A stretch of 37,480 nucleotides of DNA from NCBI GenBank assembly GCA_004294265.1, contig REAG01000120.1, positions 1-37,480 on the forward strand, written 5' to 3'. The position numbers and the translations under genes were made by a program. Under the pieces are notes generated by a model, which searched no databases, had not been told where the DNA came from, and was given only the letters and a program-made list of their open reading frames with translations. The DNA is from Cytophagales bacterium. Its GTDB lineage: Bacteria > Bacteroidota > Bacteroidia > Cytophagales > UBA9547. Shown here one piece after another: positions 1 to 7,961 of the stretch; the stretch's first letter is position 1, and each line of letters begins with the position of its first letter.

Positions 1-57
1 TGTGTACTACAAATCACTTTTAAATTTTTAAAATGCCTAATTTTCATCTAAATCAAC

Positions 58-94
58 TTTGTAAAAAAAATAAAAATTATTATCTTTGAAAATT
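58..94 (+). promoter_or_regulatory. Consensus Bacteroidota promoter without a visible gene
   Basis: TTTG at 58-61 and TATCTTTG at 81-88 are separated by exactly 19 bases, matching the Bacteroidota sigma-factor consensus TTTG-N19-21-TAnnTTTG. Transcription would start near 94 and run rightwards. No open reading frame of useful length follows before the convergent gene that ends at 244; the ATG at 115 opens only four codons. The transcript would be a short noncoding RNA or antisense to the 3' end of that gene. A 12-base palindrome (AGTAATATTACT, 151-162) lies in the stretch. Confidence 0.6.
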
Positions 95-243
95 TATGTG
101 ATTTATTTAAAAAATGCAATTTTTATAAGGGACAGCTGCAACTTGGGTTAAGTAATATTACTATTGACTTTCATTAGATTTTAAAAAAGCTATATTTAAG
201 GGTTTTATTATACCTAATTAAAAATTTCAATTTAGTGAATTCT

Positions 244-2370
244 TTAAAAATTAAAACGTAAACCAGGTCCAAAAAGAATAAATGGCGTTGCGTTTCTAAG
301 CAAATAACCCCCACCTAAATACAGCGGAAAACTCAATTTAGCACTTTGAATCGGAATAAGAGTTGCTAAAACTACAATTCCTAAATCTCTACTTTTAGAA
401 TTTTCAGAATAATTAAAGGCATCTAAAGCAATAAAACCTGCACCAAAATTATAAGGTTTGAATTTATTTACCCTTTCGCCATCATAAAAGCTCATTTGTG
501 CAATAAAAGCGATGCTTATTCCAGAAAGATTTCCATATCCAGGTTCGTTAAATTTTTTAAGCAAAAGCCCAGCAGGAAACGACACTTGTAAATCAAAACT
601 TACTTTTCTTTTCAAAATTAATTTTATTTTGCGTGCAAAACCAGTTGCATTTCCATATTTTTGAGCGTCATGAGTGATAGTTATATATACTTGTGTGAAT
701 GGCTCAAGACTGTATGTTTTATGTACTAAAACATCATTAAGGCTAATTGTTTGATTATTGCAATCTTTAAAATCATAAAACGAACCTCTTGGCGAAGTTT
801 CGTTTGGGCAAACCACCACATGATTTATATTTTGAATTTCAATTAAATCATTGCGGCTATTTAGTAATTTTACTTCAATATTTAAGTATTGTTTTCCATG
901 AATTTTTCCATTTTCATCAATTTTTGATAAGTCAAAATTAAGGTTTATGTCTTTGATAGATTTATCATAAAATATGGGTTTATCGAAAATTGCATGCGTT
1001 AATGGCAATGTTTTATCACCATAATTAACCATTACAAAATCGAAATTAGTAGTTTTTTGAAACTCTTTAATCATTAAAGAATACGCAGAACCTTCCTTAT
1101 TCATAAATACATTAATTTTCTTTTTTGGAATATTTTGAGGAATTTTCATAGTAAAAAAAGCAACCTCATCTGTAAGTCGGCTAGAATCTAAAATGATTTT
1201 TTCGGCACCATCAAATTTAAAATGAGATGATTGCAAACCCTTTCCTTTCAGCCTAACTTCAATGGTTTCGCCTGGTGAAACTGCCAAATTATTAGTCCAA
1301 TCTTCGCCTTCGTGCATAATATTCATTTCATCTAATCGTGGTTTTTCTGTTATATTAAAGTTGCTCATAAACCTTGTTTTGTCGCCATCTTTGATATATA
1401 AATAGCTATCGTTGATGCTATGAACCGAAAATGTACGTATTCTACACAATATTTTATTGTTATTTCCAATTTGTGATTGCGTAAAAATCTCGGCAATTAA
1501 ATTTCCTCCGTTTTCGGCTTGATCTTCAATTCGATAAGTTTTTCGTAATAAAAGATTTTTATTATATTCAAATTGAATTTCGGAACTTGCCTTGAAATCA
1601 GGATTAAAAAACACAAAACCCTCTACTGGATTTAGGTAATCAATTCGGTTGGGTTTTGCTTGAAATCCAATTTTAAAAGAAGGTAAATCATACGAAATTT
1701 CGTTATTTTGATTGATAAATGGTTTAATAGTTTTGAGCCGAATGGTAAATTTTTTATTTCCTATTGATTTAGATTTTAATTTTATTTTTAAGGTATTTAA
1801 AGAAGGACTTATAGAAATATCATCTTCCTTAGAATCCGAAAAATCTGAATTATAACGAATATTATATGGGTCTGAACAAGGAATTTCTATGGTTTTTTCT
1901 TCATCTACGAATACATCTATATTTTCTTCAACTTGAGAAATATAGGTTTCTTGGTAAGAATATAATTTAATTTGATAGTTTATATTTTTTCCATTTGTTA
2001 ATTTTAATGATAAAATCAAACCTATGTTTTTTCCATTCTCAAGATCAGAAAATTTTATTTTTCCACTAAAAACATTGCCTTCAAAAGCACGGACTGAGTC
2101 AATTAAAACATAATCAGTTGTTGAAATAATTTCAATTTTTTCTATTAAAGACTCTGAATTTGGACGAAAAATAATTTCTGCTACTCCTTGATTTTGAGTG
2201 CTTTTAAAAAATAAATATTTTTCTAATTGATAAAGATGCGTATTTTTAGCTAAAGTAAAGACCGAGGTGTCAATTTTCAACTCAAAATTTTCAAAATAAA
2301 TGTCTTTTGGTTGGGCTTGAACTATTTTTACAATTAAAAAAACTACAAATAGGAATTTAATTTTTTTCAT
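244..2370 (-). CDS. Large secreted protein of unknown function
   Basis: A 708-residue protein that I do not recognise. An N-terminal signal peptide (lysines, then a hydrophobic run to about residue 19, ending VQAQ) sends it through the Sec system. The first ~550 residues look rich in beta-strands. The last ~110 residues (about 595-708) alternate hydrophobic and aromatic residues with glycines and end in RFNF; a terminal Phe is typical of outer-membrane beta-barrel strands, so a small C-terminal barrel or membrane-associated beta domain is possible. No T9SS sorting domain, lipobox or enzyme motif is visible. It starts with ATG at 2370, about 23 bases after the predicted transcription start of its own consensus promoter, and is divergent from murF. 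The gene call is firm; the function is open. Confidence 0.85.
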   Translation of the reverse strand: MKKIKFLFVVFLIVKIVQAQPKDIYFENFELKIDTSVFTLAKNTHLYQLEKYLFFKSTQNQGVAEIIFRPNSESLIEKIEIISTTDYVLIDSVRAFEGNVFSGKIKFSDLENGKNIGLILSLKLTNGKNINYQIKLYSYQETYISQVEENIDVFVDEEKTIEIPCSDPYNIRYNSDFSDSKEDDISISPSLNTLKIKLKSKSIGNKKFTIRLKTIKPFINQNNEISYDLPSFKIGFQAKPNRIDYLNPVEGFVFFNPDFKASSEIQFEYNKNLLLRKTYRIEDQAENGGNLIAEIFTQSQIGNNNKILCRIRTFSVHSINDSYLYIKDGDKTRFMSNFNITEKPRLDEMNIMHEGEDWTNNLAVSPGETIEVRLKGKGLQSSHFKFDGAEKIILDSSRLTDEVAFFTMKIPQNIPKKKINVFMNKEGSAYSLMIKEFQKTTNFDFVMVNYGDKTLPLTHAIFDKPIFYDKSIKDINLNFDLSKIDENGKIHGKQYLNIEVKLLNSRNDLIEIQNINHVVVCPNETSPRGSFYDFKDCNNQTISLNDVLVHKTYSLEPFTQVYITITHDAQKYGNATGFARKIKLILKRKVSFDLQVSFPAGLLLKKFNEPGYGNLSGISIAFIAQMSFYDGERVNKFKPYNFGAGFIALDAFNYSENSKSRDLGIVVLATLIPIQSAKLSFPLYLGGGYLLRNATPFILFGPGLRFNF

Positions 2371-2397
2371 TTTTTACTTTTTTTTCAAAGTCATTTT

Positions 2398-2428
2398 CAA
2401 AGGTATTTTTTTTTGTAGTAAAATCAAA
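2398..2428 (-). promoter_or_regulatory. Promoter of the unknown secreted-protein gene
   Basis: On the minus strand, TTTG (complement of 2425-2428) is followed after 19 bases by TACCTTTG (complement of 2398-2405), an exact match to the Bacteroidota TTTG-N19-TAnnTTTG promoter. Transcription would begin near 2393, giving a leader of about 23 nucleotides before the ATG at 2370. Two further TAAATTTG boxes lie just upstream on the same strand. Confidence 0.7.
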
Positions 2429-2535
2429 TTTATAAAACTAAATAGTTCAAATTTAATGAATTGTTTCATAAATTCGGTTTTGTTGATTACTTTTTGATTT
2501 AAAACCTCAATTTTAAAGAATAATTGTTAAATTAC

Positions 2536-3804
2536 ATGTCAATAGAAAAATTATATCAAATATTTTTAAAATCCACAGGAATTTCGACCGACACACGCAC
2601 AGTTAAGGCGGGAAATTTATTTTTTGCTTTAAAAGGACCTAATTTTAATGGTAATTTATATGCTGAAAAAGCCCTTGAAAGTGGTGCTTCTTATGTTGTT
2701 ATTGACGAAGAAAAATACAATATTTCAGATAAATATATTTTAGTGAATAATGGTTTAGAAACTTTGCAACTTTTAGCAAATTATCATAGAAAACAATTAA
2801 AAATACCATTTTTTGCCATTACTGGTTCTAATGGAAAAACAACCACCAAAGAGCTTTTATTTTCTGTTTTATCAAAAAAGTACAAAACATTTGCTACAAA
2901 AGGAAATCTAAATAATCATATTGGCGTTCCGCTTTCTATTTTATCTATTTCAAATATAATTGAAATAGCAATTATTGAAATGGGTGCAAATCATGTTGGC
3001 GAATTAGCGGATTTATGTAGGATTTGCGAACCAACACACGGTATGATTACAAATATTGGTCTTGATCATTTGGAAGGTTATGGTAGTATTGAAGGTGTAG
3101 CTCAAGGCAATAGCGAATTATATTATTGGTTGCTTAAAAATAATGGAATTGTGTTTGTAAATGCAAAAGACGAATGGTTGATGCGAATGGCTAATCGGTT
3201 TGATAAACCAATTTTATATAATTCAATTTATAATAAAATTACTTCAATAAAGAATACAAACGGTCTTTTTTTAGAAATAAAAACTAACGATATTATTACC
3301 AAAACAAATCTAACAGGAGATTATAATTTAGATAATATTAATGTAGCAACTTCCGTTGGATTTTATTTTGGAGTTTCTTTAACCGAAAGTTTAGAAGCTA
3401 TTTCTTGTTATCAACCATCTAATAATCGTTCGCAAGTAATAAAAAAAGGCTCTAATGAAATAATTTTGGATTGTTATAACGCCAATCCGAGTTCTATGAT
3501 GGTTTCGCTTGAAAGTTTTTCAAAGATAAATACAAAAAATAAAATAGTTTTTTTGGGCGATATGTATGAGCTTGGCGAATATGCAGAAAAGGAGCATTTA
3601 AGCCTTATTCAATTTTTAGAAATTTTAAGAATTGAAAAAGTTTACTTTTTTGGTTCAGAATTTTATAAACATAAACTTAGGTTTCCTGCTTATCATTTTT
3701 TTGAAAATAGAACTGAAATTTCATCTTTAAAATTAGAAAATCATACCATTTTAATAAAAGGTTCAAGAGGCATGACAATGGAAAAATTAGTTGAAATATT
3801 TTAG
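2536..3804 (+). CDS. murF: MurF, UDP-MurNAc-tripeptide--D-Ala-D-Ala ligase
   Basis: Cytoplasmic ATP-dependent Mur ligase that adds the D-Ala-D-Ala dipeptide to UDP-MurNAc-tripeptide, the last cytoplasmic step before lipid I. The N-terminal substrate domain carries the Mur signature STDTRTVKAGNLFFALKG (residues 17-34). The ATP-binding P-loop GSNGKTTT is at 97-104, followed by the central-domain NNHIGVPLS and EMGANHVGE motifs. The C-terminal domain has NANPSSM and the FLGDMYELGE motif typical of MurF. The length, 422 residues, is normal for Bacteroidota MurF. The frame is open back to a TTG at 2524, but the ATG at 2536 (MSIEKLY) fits the family start better. It stands alone; plsY follows after 110 bases. 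No exact promoter was found; TACTTTTTG near 2490 is one base too long for the -7 box. Confidence 0.95.
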   Translation: MSIEKLYQIFLKSTGISTDTRTVKAGNLFFALKGPNFNGNLYAEKALESGASYVVIDEEKYNISDKYILVNNGLETLQLLANYHRKQLKIPFFAITGSNGKTTTKELLFSVLSKKYKTFATKGNLNNHIGVPLSILSISNIIEIAIIEMGANHVGELADLCRICEPTHGMITNIGLDHLEGYGSIEGVAQGNSELYYWLLKNNGIVFVNAKDEWLMRMANRFDKPILYNSIYNKITSIKNTNGLFLEIKTNDIITKTNLTGDYNLDNINVATSVGFYFGVSLTESLEAISCYQPSNNRSQVIKKGSNEIILDCYNANPSSMMVSLESFSKINTKNKIVFLGDMYELGEYAEKEHLSLIQFLEILRIEKVYFFGSEFYKHKLRFPAYHFFENRTEISSLKLENHTILIKGSRGMTMEKLVEIF

Positions 3805-3914
3805 ATTTCAAATATTTTGTGCTTTTTAGTAATTATTTATCATAAAAGCTATCTATTTTTTAGTAAAAAGTAGTATTCTTGTATCCTGAAATAAATTTTT
3901 GACGTAGTAACTTC

Positions 3915-4583
3915 ATGGAAACACAATTTATTGTATTAAGAGTTTTACTTTACACAAGTTTAGGAGTTTTGGCTTATTTAATAGGCTCAATCCCTACTGC
4001 GGTTTGGTATGGCAAAGCTTTTCATGATGTAGATGTTCGCACAATGGGCAGCATGAATGCAGGAGCAACCAATACTTTTAGAGTTTTGGGACCAAAAGCT
4101 GGTTCTTTTGTGTTTTTAATTGATGTTTTTAAAGGTTGGACTGCCACTACTTTAGCCAATATTTTATACTTAGATGATGTAATTTGGTCGTATCATGTAG
4201 CGGAATTTAAAATTATTTTTGGAACTTTAGCAGTTATTGGGCATATATATCCTGTTTTTGGAAATTTTAAAGGCGGAAAAGGTGTAGCTACTTCCTTAGG
4301 TTTGGGTTTGTGTATGTTTCCAGCGGTTGCATTGGTTTGTTTAGTATTATTTTTTGTTATTTTAGCAATTTCTCATTATGTTTCTTTAGGTTCGATTATT
4401 TCAACTTTGGCATTTCCTTTGCTCATGTTTACGCAAGAATTTAAACCAGACGACCCCTTATTGATTGGATTTGGGTTTTTTGCTTTTGCTTTAGTAATTT
4501 ATACGCATCGAAAAAATATTAAAAGATTAATTGATGGAAACGAAAATAAAATATATTTAATTCCTCAAAAAAAGACTGATTAA
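3915..4583 (+). CDS. plsY: PlsY, acyl-phosphate:glycerol-3-phosphate acyltransferase
   Basis: Inner-membrane enzyme that transfers an acyl group from acyl-phosphate to glycerol-3-phosphate, giving lysophosphatidate, the first step of phospholipid synthesis in bacteria that use the PlsX/PlsY route. The three conserved cytoplasmic loops are present: GSIPTAVWYGK (24-34), GSMNAGATNTFRVLGPKAG (45-63) and GHIYPVFGNFKGGKGVATS (109-127), with several hydrophobic membrane segments between them. The length, 222 residues, is typical. The ATG start at 3915 begins just before the first membrane helix. Same strand as murF but with a 110-base gap, so co-transcription is uncertain. A convergent gene and a dispersed repeat follow. 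Confidence 0.95.
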   Translation: METQFIVLRVLLYTSLGVLAYLIGSIPTAVWYGKAFHDVDVRTMGSMNAGATNTFRVLGPKAGSFVFLIDVFKGWTATTLANILYLDDVIWSYHVAEFKIIFGTLAVIGHIYPVFGNFKGGKGVATSLGLGLCMFPAVALVCLVLFFVILAISHYVSLGSIISTLAFPLLMFTQEFKPDDPLLIGFGFFAFALVIYTHRKNIKRLIDGNENKIYLIPQKKTD

Positions 4584-4688
4584 TTAGGGTCTCCTGAAAA
4601 ACTAAAATACTGAATTATCTTTGAAATCTTGCTCAAAAACGCTTTTTTTTTATTTTTGAATATATGATATGTACGGTTTTTGTAAAGG

Positions 4689-4838
4689 CAAACGCATTTA
4701 AAAATAAAAGAAGTATTATTTTTATTTTATTCTATAAATATTATTTAATTTATACTTTCTGAATAAGTTCCTTCCCTTGGATTCTGCATAATCAGAGCAT
4801 AAATTGGATTTAGTGTGGGGTTTATTTATTTAATTAAT
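4689..4838 (-). repeat. Dispersed intergenic repeat, uninterrupted copy
   Basis: Read on the minus strand, 4838-4725 aligns at about 75-80% identity by eye with 37144-37379 once the 132-base interruption there is removed. Shared blocks include ATCCAATTT, GCAGAATCCAAG (GCAAAATCCAAG in the other copy), ACTTATTCAGAAAGTATAAATT and TATAGAATAAAA. An exact 15-mer, CAAACGCATTTAAAA (4689-4703), also occurs at 37122-37136, but in the same orientation at both sites although the cores are inverted relative to each other. It lies between the 3' ends of two convergent genes and holds no open reading frame. Probably a non-autonomous repeat of the genome. Confidence 0.7.
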
Positions 4839-4875
4839 AGTTTTAAATCCAAGCACTTAGGTTAATACTTTTCAC

Positions 4876-6057
4876 TTATTTTTCTAACTCAAAAACTTGT
4901 TTTAAAACCAAAATATCATTTTCAGAAAGGATTAAATTACGCCTTTCATATACTTTTTTAGCCACTTCAATAGCTTTTTCAAATGTATAAATTTCCATTC
5001 CTTCTGAGCCGCCCCAAGAAAATGAAGGAATATGTTTGGGTGGAAAATGACTTCCAAAAATATTGGCAGAAACGCCAACAACAGTGCCTGTGTTGAACAT
5101 AGTATTGATGCCACATTTGGAGTGATCCCCCATCATTAATCCGCAAAAAGTTAATCTTGTATCTTCAAAAATCCTTGTTTTATAATCGAATAACGACACA
5201 TTTGAGTAATTATTTTTTAAATTTGAAGTATTTGTATCTGCACCCAAATTGCACCATTCGCCAATCACTGAGTTTCCTAAAAATCCATCATGAGCTTTGT
5301 TAGAATACCCAAAAATGACTGAATTACTCACTTCTCCGCCTACTTTTGAATAAGGTCCAATCGTTACATCGCCTCTCATTTTGCTCCCCATATTGGTTGT
5401 GCTTCCTTCGCAAAGTGCAAAAGAGCCTCTAATTAAAGAACCTTCTTGAACTTCGGTGTTTTTACCAATATAAATCGGACCAGTATTGGCATTTAAAACC
5501 GAGGCATAAATCTTTGCACTTTCTTCTACAAAAATATTTTCACTGTTATAGCATTTTGTAAATGAATCGTTTACACCATAATTTTTAAAGTTTTTTCTAA
5601 TATATTCAAAATCTGATTGTATTTCAGAGCTATTCAATTGAAAAATATGCCATTTTTTAGATATTTTATTAAAAGTAAACGAAATTTCTATTTTATTCTT
5701 AAAATTAGATTCTTGTAATTGTTCTATTTCTAATTTTTCTGAAGATTTAACTGCAATTATTACATTTTGAAAAACCAAACATTCATTTTCTTTTAATTGC
5801 GAAATAATATGTATCAAATCTAAGTTTGGCAAAACACTTCCGTTGATATAAAAATTATTGTTTTCATACACTGTTTTAAAAATTTTTGAAAGATATTTTT
5901 CAAAAGTTAAGTAAGAAACTTGCGATTGTTTAAAATAATTTTTCCATTTTTCAGAAATTGTAAAAATACCACATCTAATTTCTGAAACGGGTCTAGTAAA
6001 AGTAAAAGGCTGTAAAGAAATTGAAACTAATTTCTCGTCAAAAAGAATAATATTCAT
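4876..6057 (-). CDS. Bacteroidota alternative GlmU-like sugar nucleotidyltransferase/acyltransferase
   Basis: A 393-residue cytoplasmic protein that fits the Bacteroidota 'alternative GlmU' family, thought to replace GlmU in making UDP-GlcNAc from glucosamine-1-phosphate. The N-terminal half (about 1-180) is a divergent nucleotidyltransferase beginning NIILFDEKLVSISLQPFTFT, with RPVSEIRCGI just after. From about 190 to 350 there are left-handed beta-helix hexapeptide repeats (IYIGKNTEVQEGSLIRG, MRGDVTIGPYSKVGGEVS, NSVIGEWCNLGADTNTSN), the acyltransferase fold. The ATG at 6057 lies 51 bases after the cdaA stop, so it is probably the last gene of a folP-cdaA-glmU-like operon. The function is inferred from the family, not proven here; a generic sugar-1-phosphate thymidylyltransferase label is common in databases but less likely. 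Confidence 0.85.
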   Translation of the reverse strand: MNIILFDEKLVSISLQPFTFTRPVSEIRCGIFTISEKWKNYFKQSQVSYLTFEKYLSKIFKTVYENNNFYINGSVLPNLDLIHIISQLKENECLVFQNVIIAVKSSEKLEIEQLQESNFKNKIEISFTFNKISKKWHIFQLNSSEIQSDFEYIRKNFKNYGVNDSFTKCYNSENIFVEESAKIYASVLNANTGPIYIGKNTEVQEGSLIRGSFALCEGSTTNMGSKMRGDVTIGPYSKVGGEVSNSVIFGYSNKAHDGFLGNSVIGEWCNLGADTNTSNLKNNYSNVSLFDYKTRIFEDTRLTFCGLMMGDHSKCGINTMFNTGTVVGVSANIFGSHFPPKHIPSFSWGGSEGMEIYTFEKAIEVAKKVYERRNLILSENDILVLKQVFELEK

Positions 6058-6108
6058 TAAAATATCTTATTTATTGTAGTTTTAAAAAAAGGCACAAATA
6101 ATGTATAA

Positions 6109-6993
6109 TTATTTGCTTAAAGTTGGCGAAATAGACTCAGAATTAGACACACTTATCACATCTAAACTTTGTTCAACTTCTTTCAATATATCTTCTTCTT
6201 TGCCAAATAGGTATAAATTCAACTTATTTCTTACTTCAATGGCACTTAAATTATAGTATAATTTTCCATCTCTAGCAATAGAAATTTCGCCTGTTTCTTC
6301 CGAAACAACCAAAACAATAGATTCTGTCATTTCAGTAATACCTATGGCAGCTCGGTGTCTTAATCCCAAAAAAGCAGGCAAATCCGGATTATCACTTATG
6401 GGCAAAATACATCTTGCCGCTTTTATTCTATTATTTACAATTATTACAGCTCCATCGTGCAAAGGGCTGAATTTATTAAAAATAGATAGAAATAATCTTT
6501 TAGAAATATAGGCTTCAATGTCATCTCCAGTATCAGTATAAAGCCTCATTTGCGATTCTTTTGCAATCACAATTAAAGCTCCAGTATTAGTTCCACCCAA
6601 AATTTTTGCCGCTTCTATCAAAGGCGAAATATCTAAATTTTCGGTGTCGTTGGATTTTGAAAAAACAAATTTTTGTAATAAATTCTTATTTTTTACAGAA
6701 GCAGTCTTAACCGAAATAAGTAAAAATTTACGAATTTCTTGCTGAAAAATAATAATGATTGCAATAAATGCAATACCCATTACATTGCCTAAAATGGTGG
6801 AAATAAGCTCCATTTTAGCCGCTTTCACAATTAAATAAAAAAAGTAAATTCCTAAAAATCCGACAAAAATTTTCAGGGCAACACTTCCTTTTAAAAGTTT
6901 ATAGAGTCTATAAATTAAAAATGCAACAATACATATATCTAAAATATCTATCCACTTAACATCTAAAAATCCTATTTTAAATAACGATTCCAA
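6109..6993 (-). CDS. cdaA: CdaA, membrane diadenylate cyclase
   Basis: Makes cyclic-di-AMP from two ATP. Three N-terminal membrane helices (about 16-33, 38-57 and 66-88) precede a DisA_N catalytic domain with the two diagnostic motifs: DGA (180-182, in SPLHDGAVIIV) and RHR (212-214, in LGLRHRAAIG). The length, 294 residues, is slightly above Bacillus CdaA because of a C-terminal tail. The only sensible start is TTG at 6993: the frame is closed by a stop just upstream (the folP stop is in the same frame one codon earlier), and the next ATG, at residue 61, would remove two membrane helices. TTG lies 3 bases after the folP stop, so translation is probably coupled. No cdaR-type regulator gene is next to it. 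Confidence 0.93.
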   Translation of the reverse strand: MESLFKIGFLDVKWIDILDICIVAFLIYRLYKLLKGSVALKIFVGFLGIYFFYLIVKAAKMELISTILGNVMGIAFIAIIIIFQQEIRKFLLISVKTASVKNKNLLQKFVFSKSNDTENLDISPLIEAAKILGGTNTGALIVIAKESQMRLYTDTGDDIEAYISKRLFLSIFNKFSPLHDGAVIIVNNRIKAARCILPISDNPDLPAFLGLRHRAAIGITEMTESIVLVVSEETGEISIARDGKLYYNLSAIEVRNKLNLYLFGKEEDILKEVEQSLDVISVSNSESISPTLSK

Positions 6994-6996
6994 ATT

Positions 6997-7830
6997 TTAT
7001 TTACTTTTATTTAATTCATTAAATAATTTAACGGTTTCAACGGCTTCTTTTACATCGTGAACCCTCAAAATATCAGCTCCATTTTGCAAAGCAACCATAT
7101 TTAAAGCCGTTGTACCGTTCAAACTTTCGTTTGCAGAAATCCCTAAAGTGTTGTAAATCATAGACTTACGAGATATTCCCACTAAGAGAATTTTATTTAA
7201 GTTTTTAAAGTACGCTAAATTTTTGAGAATATGAAAATTTTGTTCACTTTTTTTTGCAAATCCAAAACCTACATCCAAAATATAGTCATTAATTCCTAAA
7301 TCATGGGCATAGGAAATTTTATGACTAAAATAATGATACATTTCTATCAAAATATCCTCATAATGTGTATTTTTTTGCATATTTTGAGGATTTCCTTTCA
7401 TGTGCATTCCTATGTATGGCACTTTTGATTGAGCAACTAAAGGCAACATTTTTGAGTCTAGTTCGCCAGCGCTTATGTCATTTATCATACATGCACCTTG
7501 GGAAAGTGCAATTTGTGCAACTTCACTTCGGTAAGTATCTATAGAAATATAAGATGCAGGAAAATATTTTTTTATTACTTTTATAGCAAAACTTATTCTT
7601 GAAATTTCTAATTCTAAGGGAGTTTCTTCGATATTAGGTTTTGAACTTGCTCCACCAACATCAATAATCGAAGCCTCTTCTTCCAACATTTTTTCAACTT
7701 GATTGATAATAGATTTTTCATCTGTAAATTTTCCACCATCATAAAAACTATTTGGCGTACAGTTCAAAATTCCCATGACAATGGGCTTAGATAAATCTAT
7801 TATTTTTCCTTCTAAACAAATGCTTTTCAT
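6997..7830 (-). CDS. folP: FolP, dihydropteroate synthase
   Basis: Condenses 6-hydroxymethyl-dihydropterin pyrophosphate with p-aminobenzoate to give dihydropteroate in folate synthesis. TIM-barrel motifs are in order: MGILNCTPNSFYDGG (19-33), DVGGASSKPN, SIDTYRSEVA with NDISAG, the DVGFGFAKK segment, and GISRKSM near the C terminus. The second loop (usually DIGGESTRPG) is divergent: Ala, Ser, Lys and Asn replace Glu, Thr, Arg and Gly, and Asn replaces the usual Asp in TPDSF; the pterin-site Asp, Asn and Lys residues appear kept. The length, 277 residues, is normal. It is first in the run with cdaA (3-base gap). The 131 bases upstream are extremely AT-rich with no exact promoter match. Confidence 0.93.
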   Translation of the reverse strand: MKSICLEGKIIDLSKPIVMGILNCTPNSFYDGGKFTDEKSIINQVEKMLEEEASIIDVGGASSKPNIEETPLELEISRISFAIKVIKKYFPASYISIDTYRSEVAQIALSQGACMINDISAGELDSKMLPLVAQSKVPYIGMHMKGNPQNMQKNTHYEDILIEMYHYFSHKISYAHDLGINDYILDVGFGFAKKSEQNFHILKNLAYFKNLNKILLVGISRKSMIYNTLGISANESLNGTTALNMVALQNGADILRVHDVKEAVETVKLFNELNKSK

Positions 7831-7961
7831 GTATTAATATAAATTTTTTAAAAAGATTAATTTAAAATTTATAATTTAAATTATTACTAAAAAGAAATTT
7901 TTATTTAATATTTTATTTAACAAAATAATTTATAAAAAAGAATTCATAACTTAATTAATAA

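Noticed and set aside
2524-2535. In-frame TTG upstream of murF as its start
   Set aside because: The ATG at 2536 begins at the usual MurF N terminus; the extra four codons have no support.
4616-4623. TATCTTTG after plsY as a promoter
   Set aside because: No -33 element at the right distance and no gene downstream on that strand.
4932-5114. Short minus-strand frame within the GlmU-like gene
   Set aside because: An alternative frame over the conserved beta-helix coding region; no independent support.
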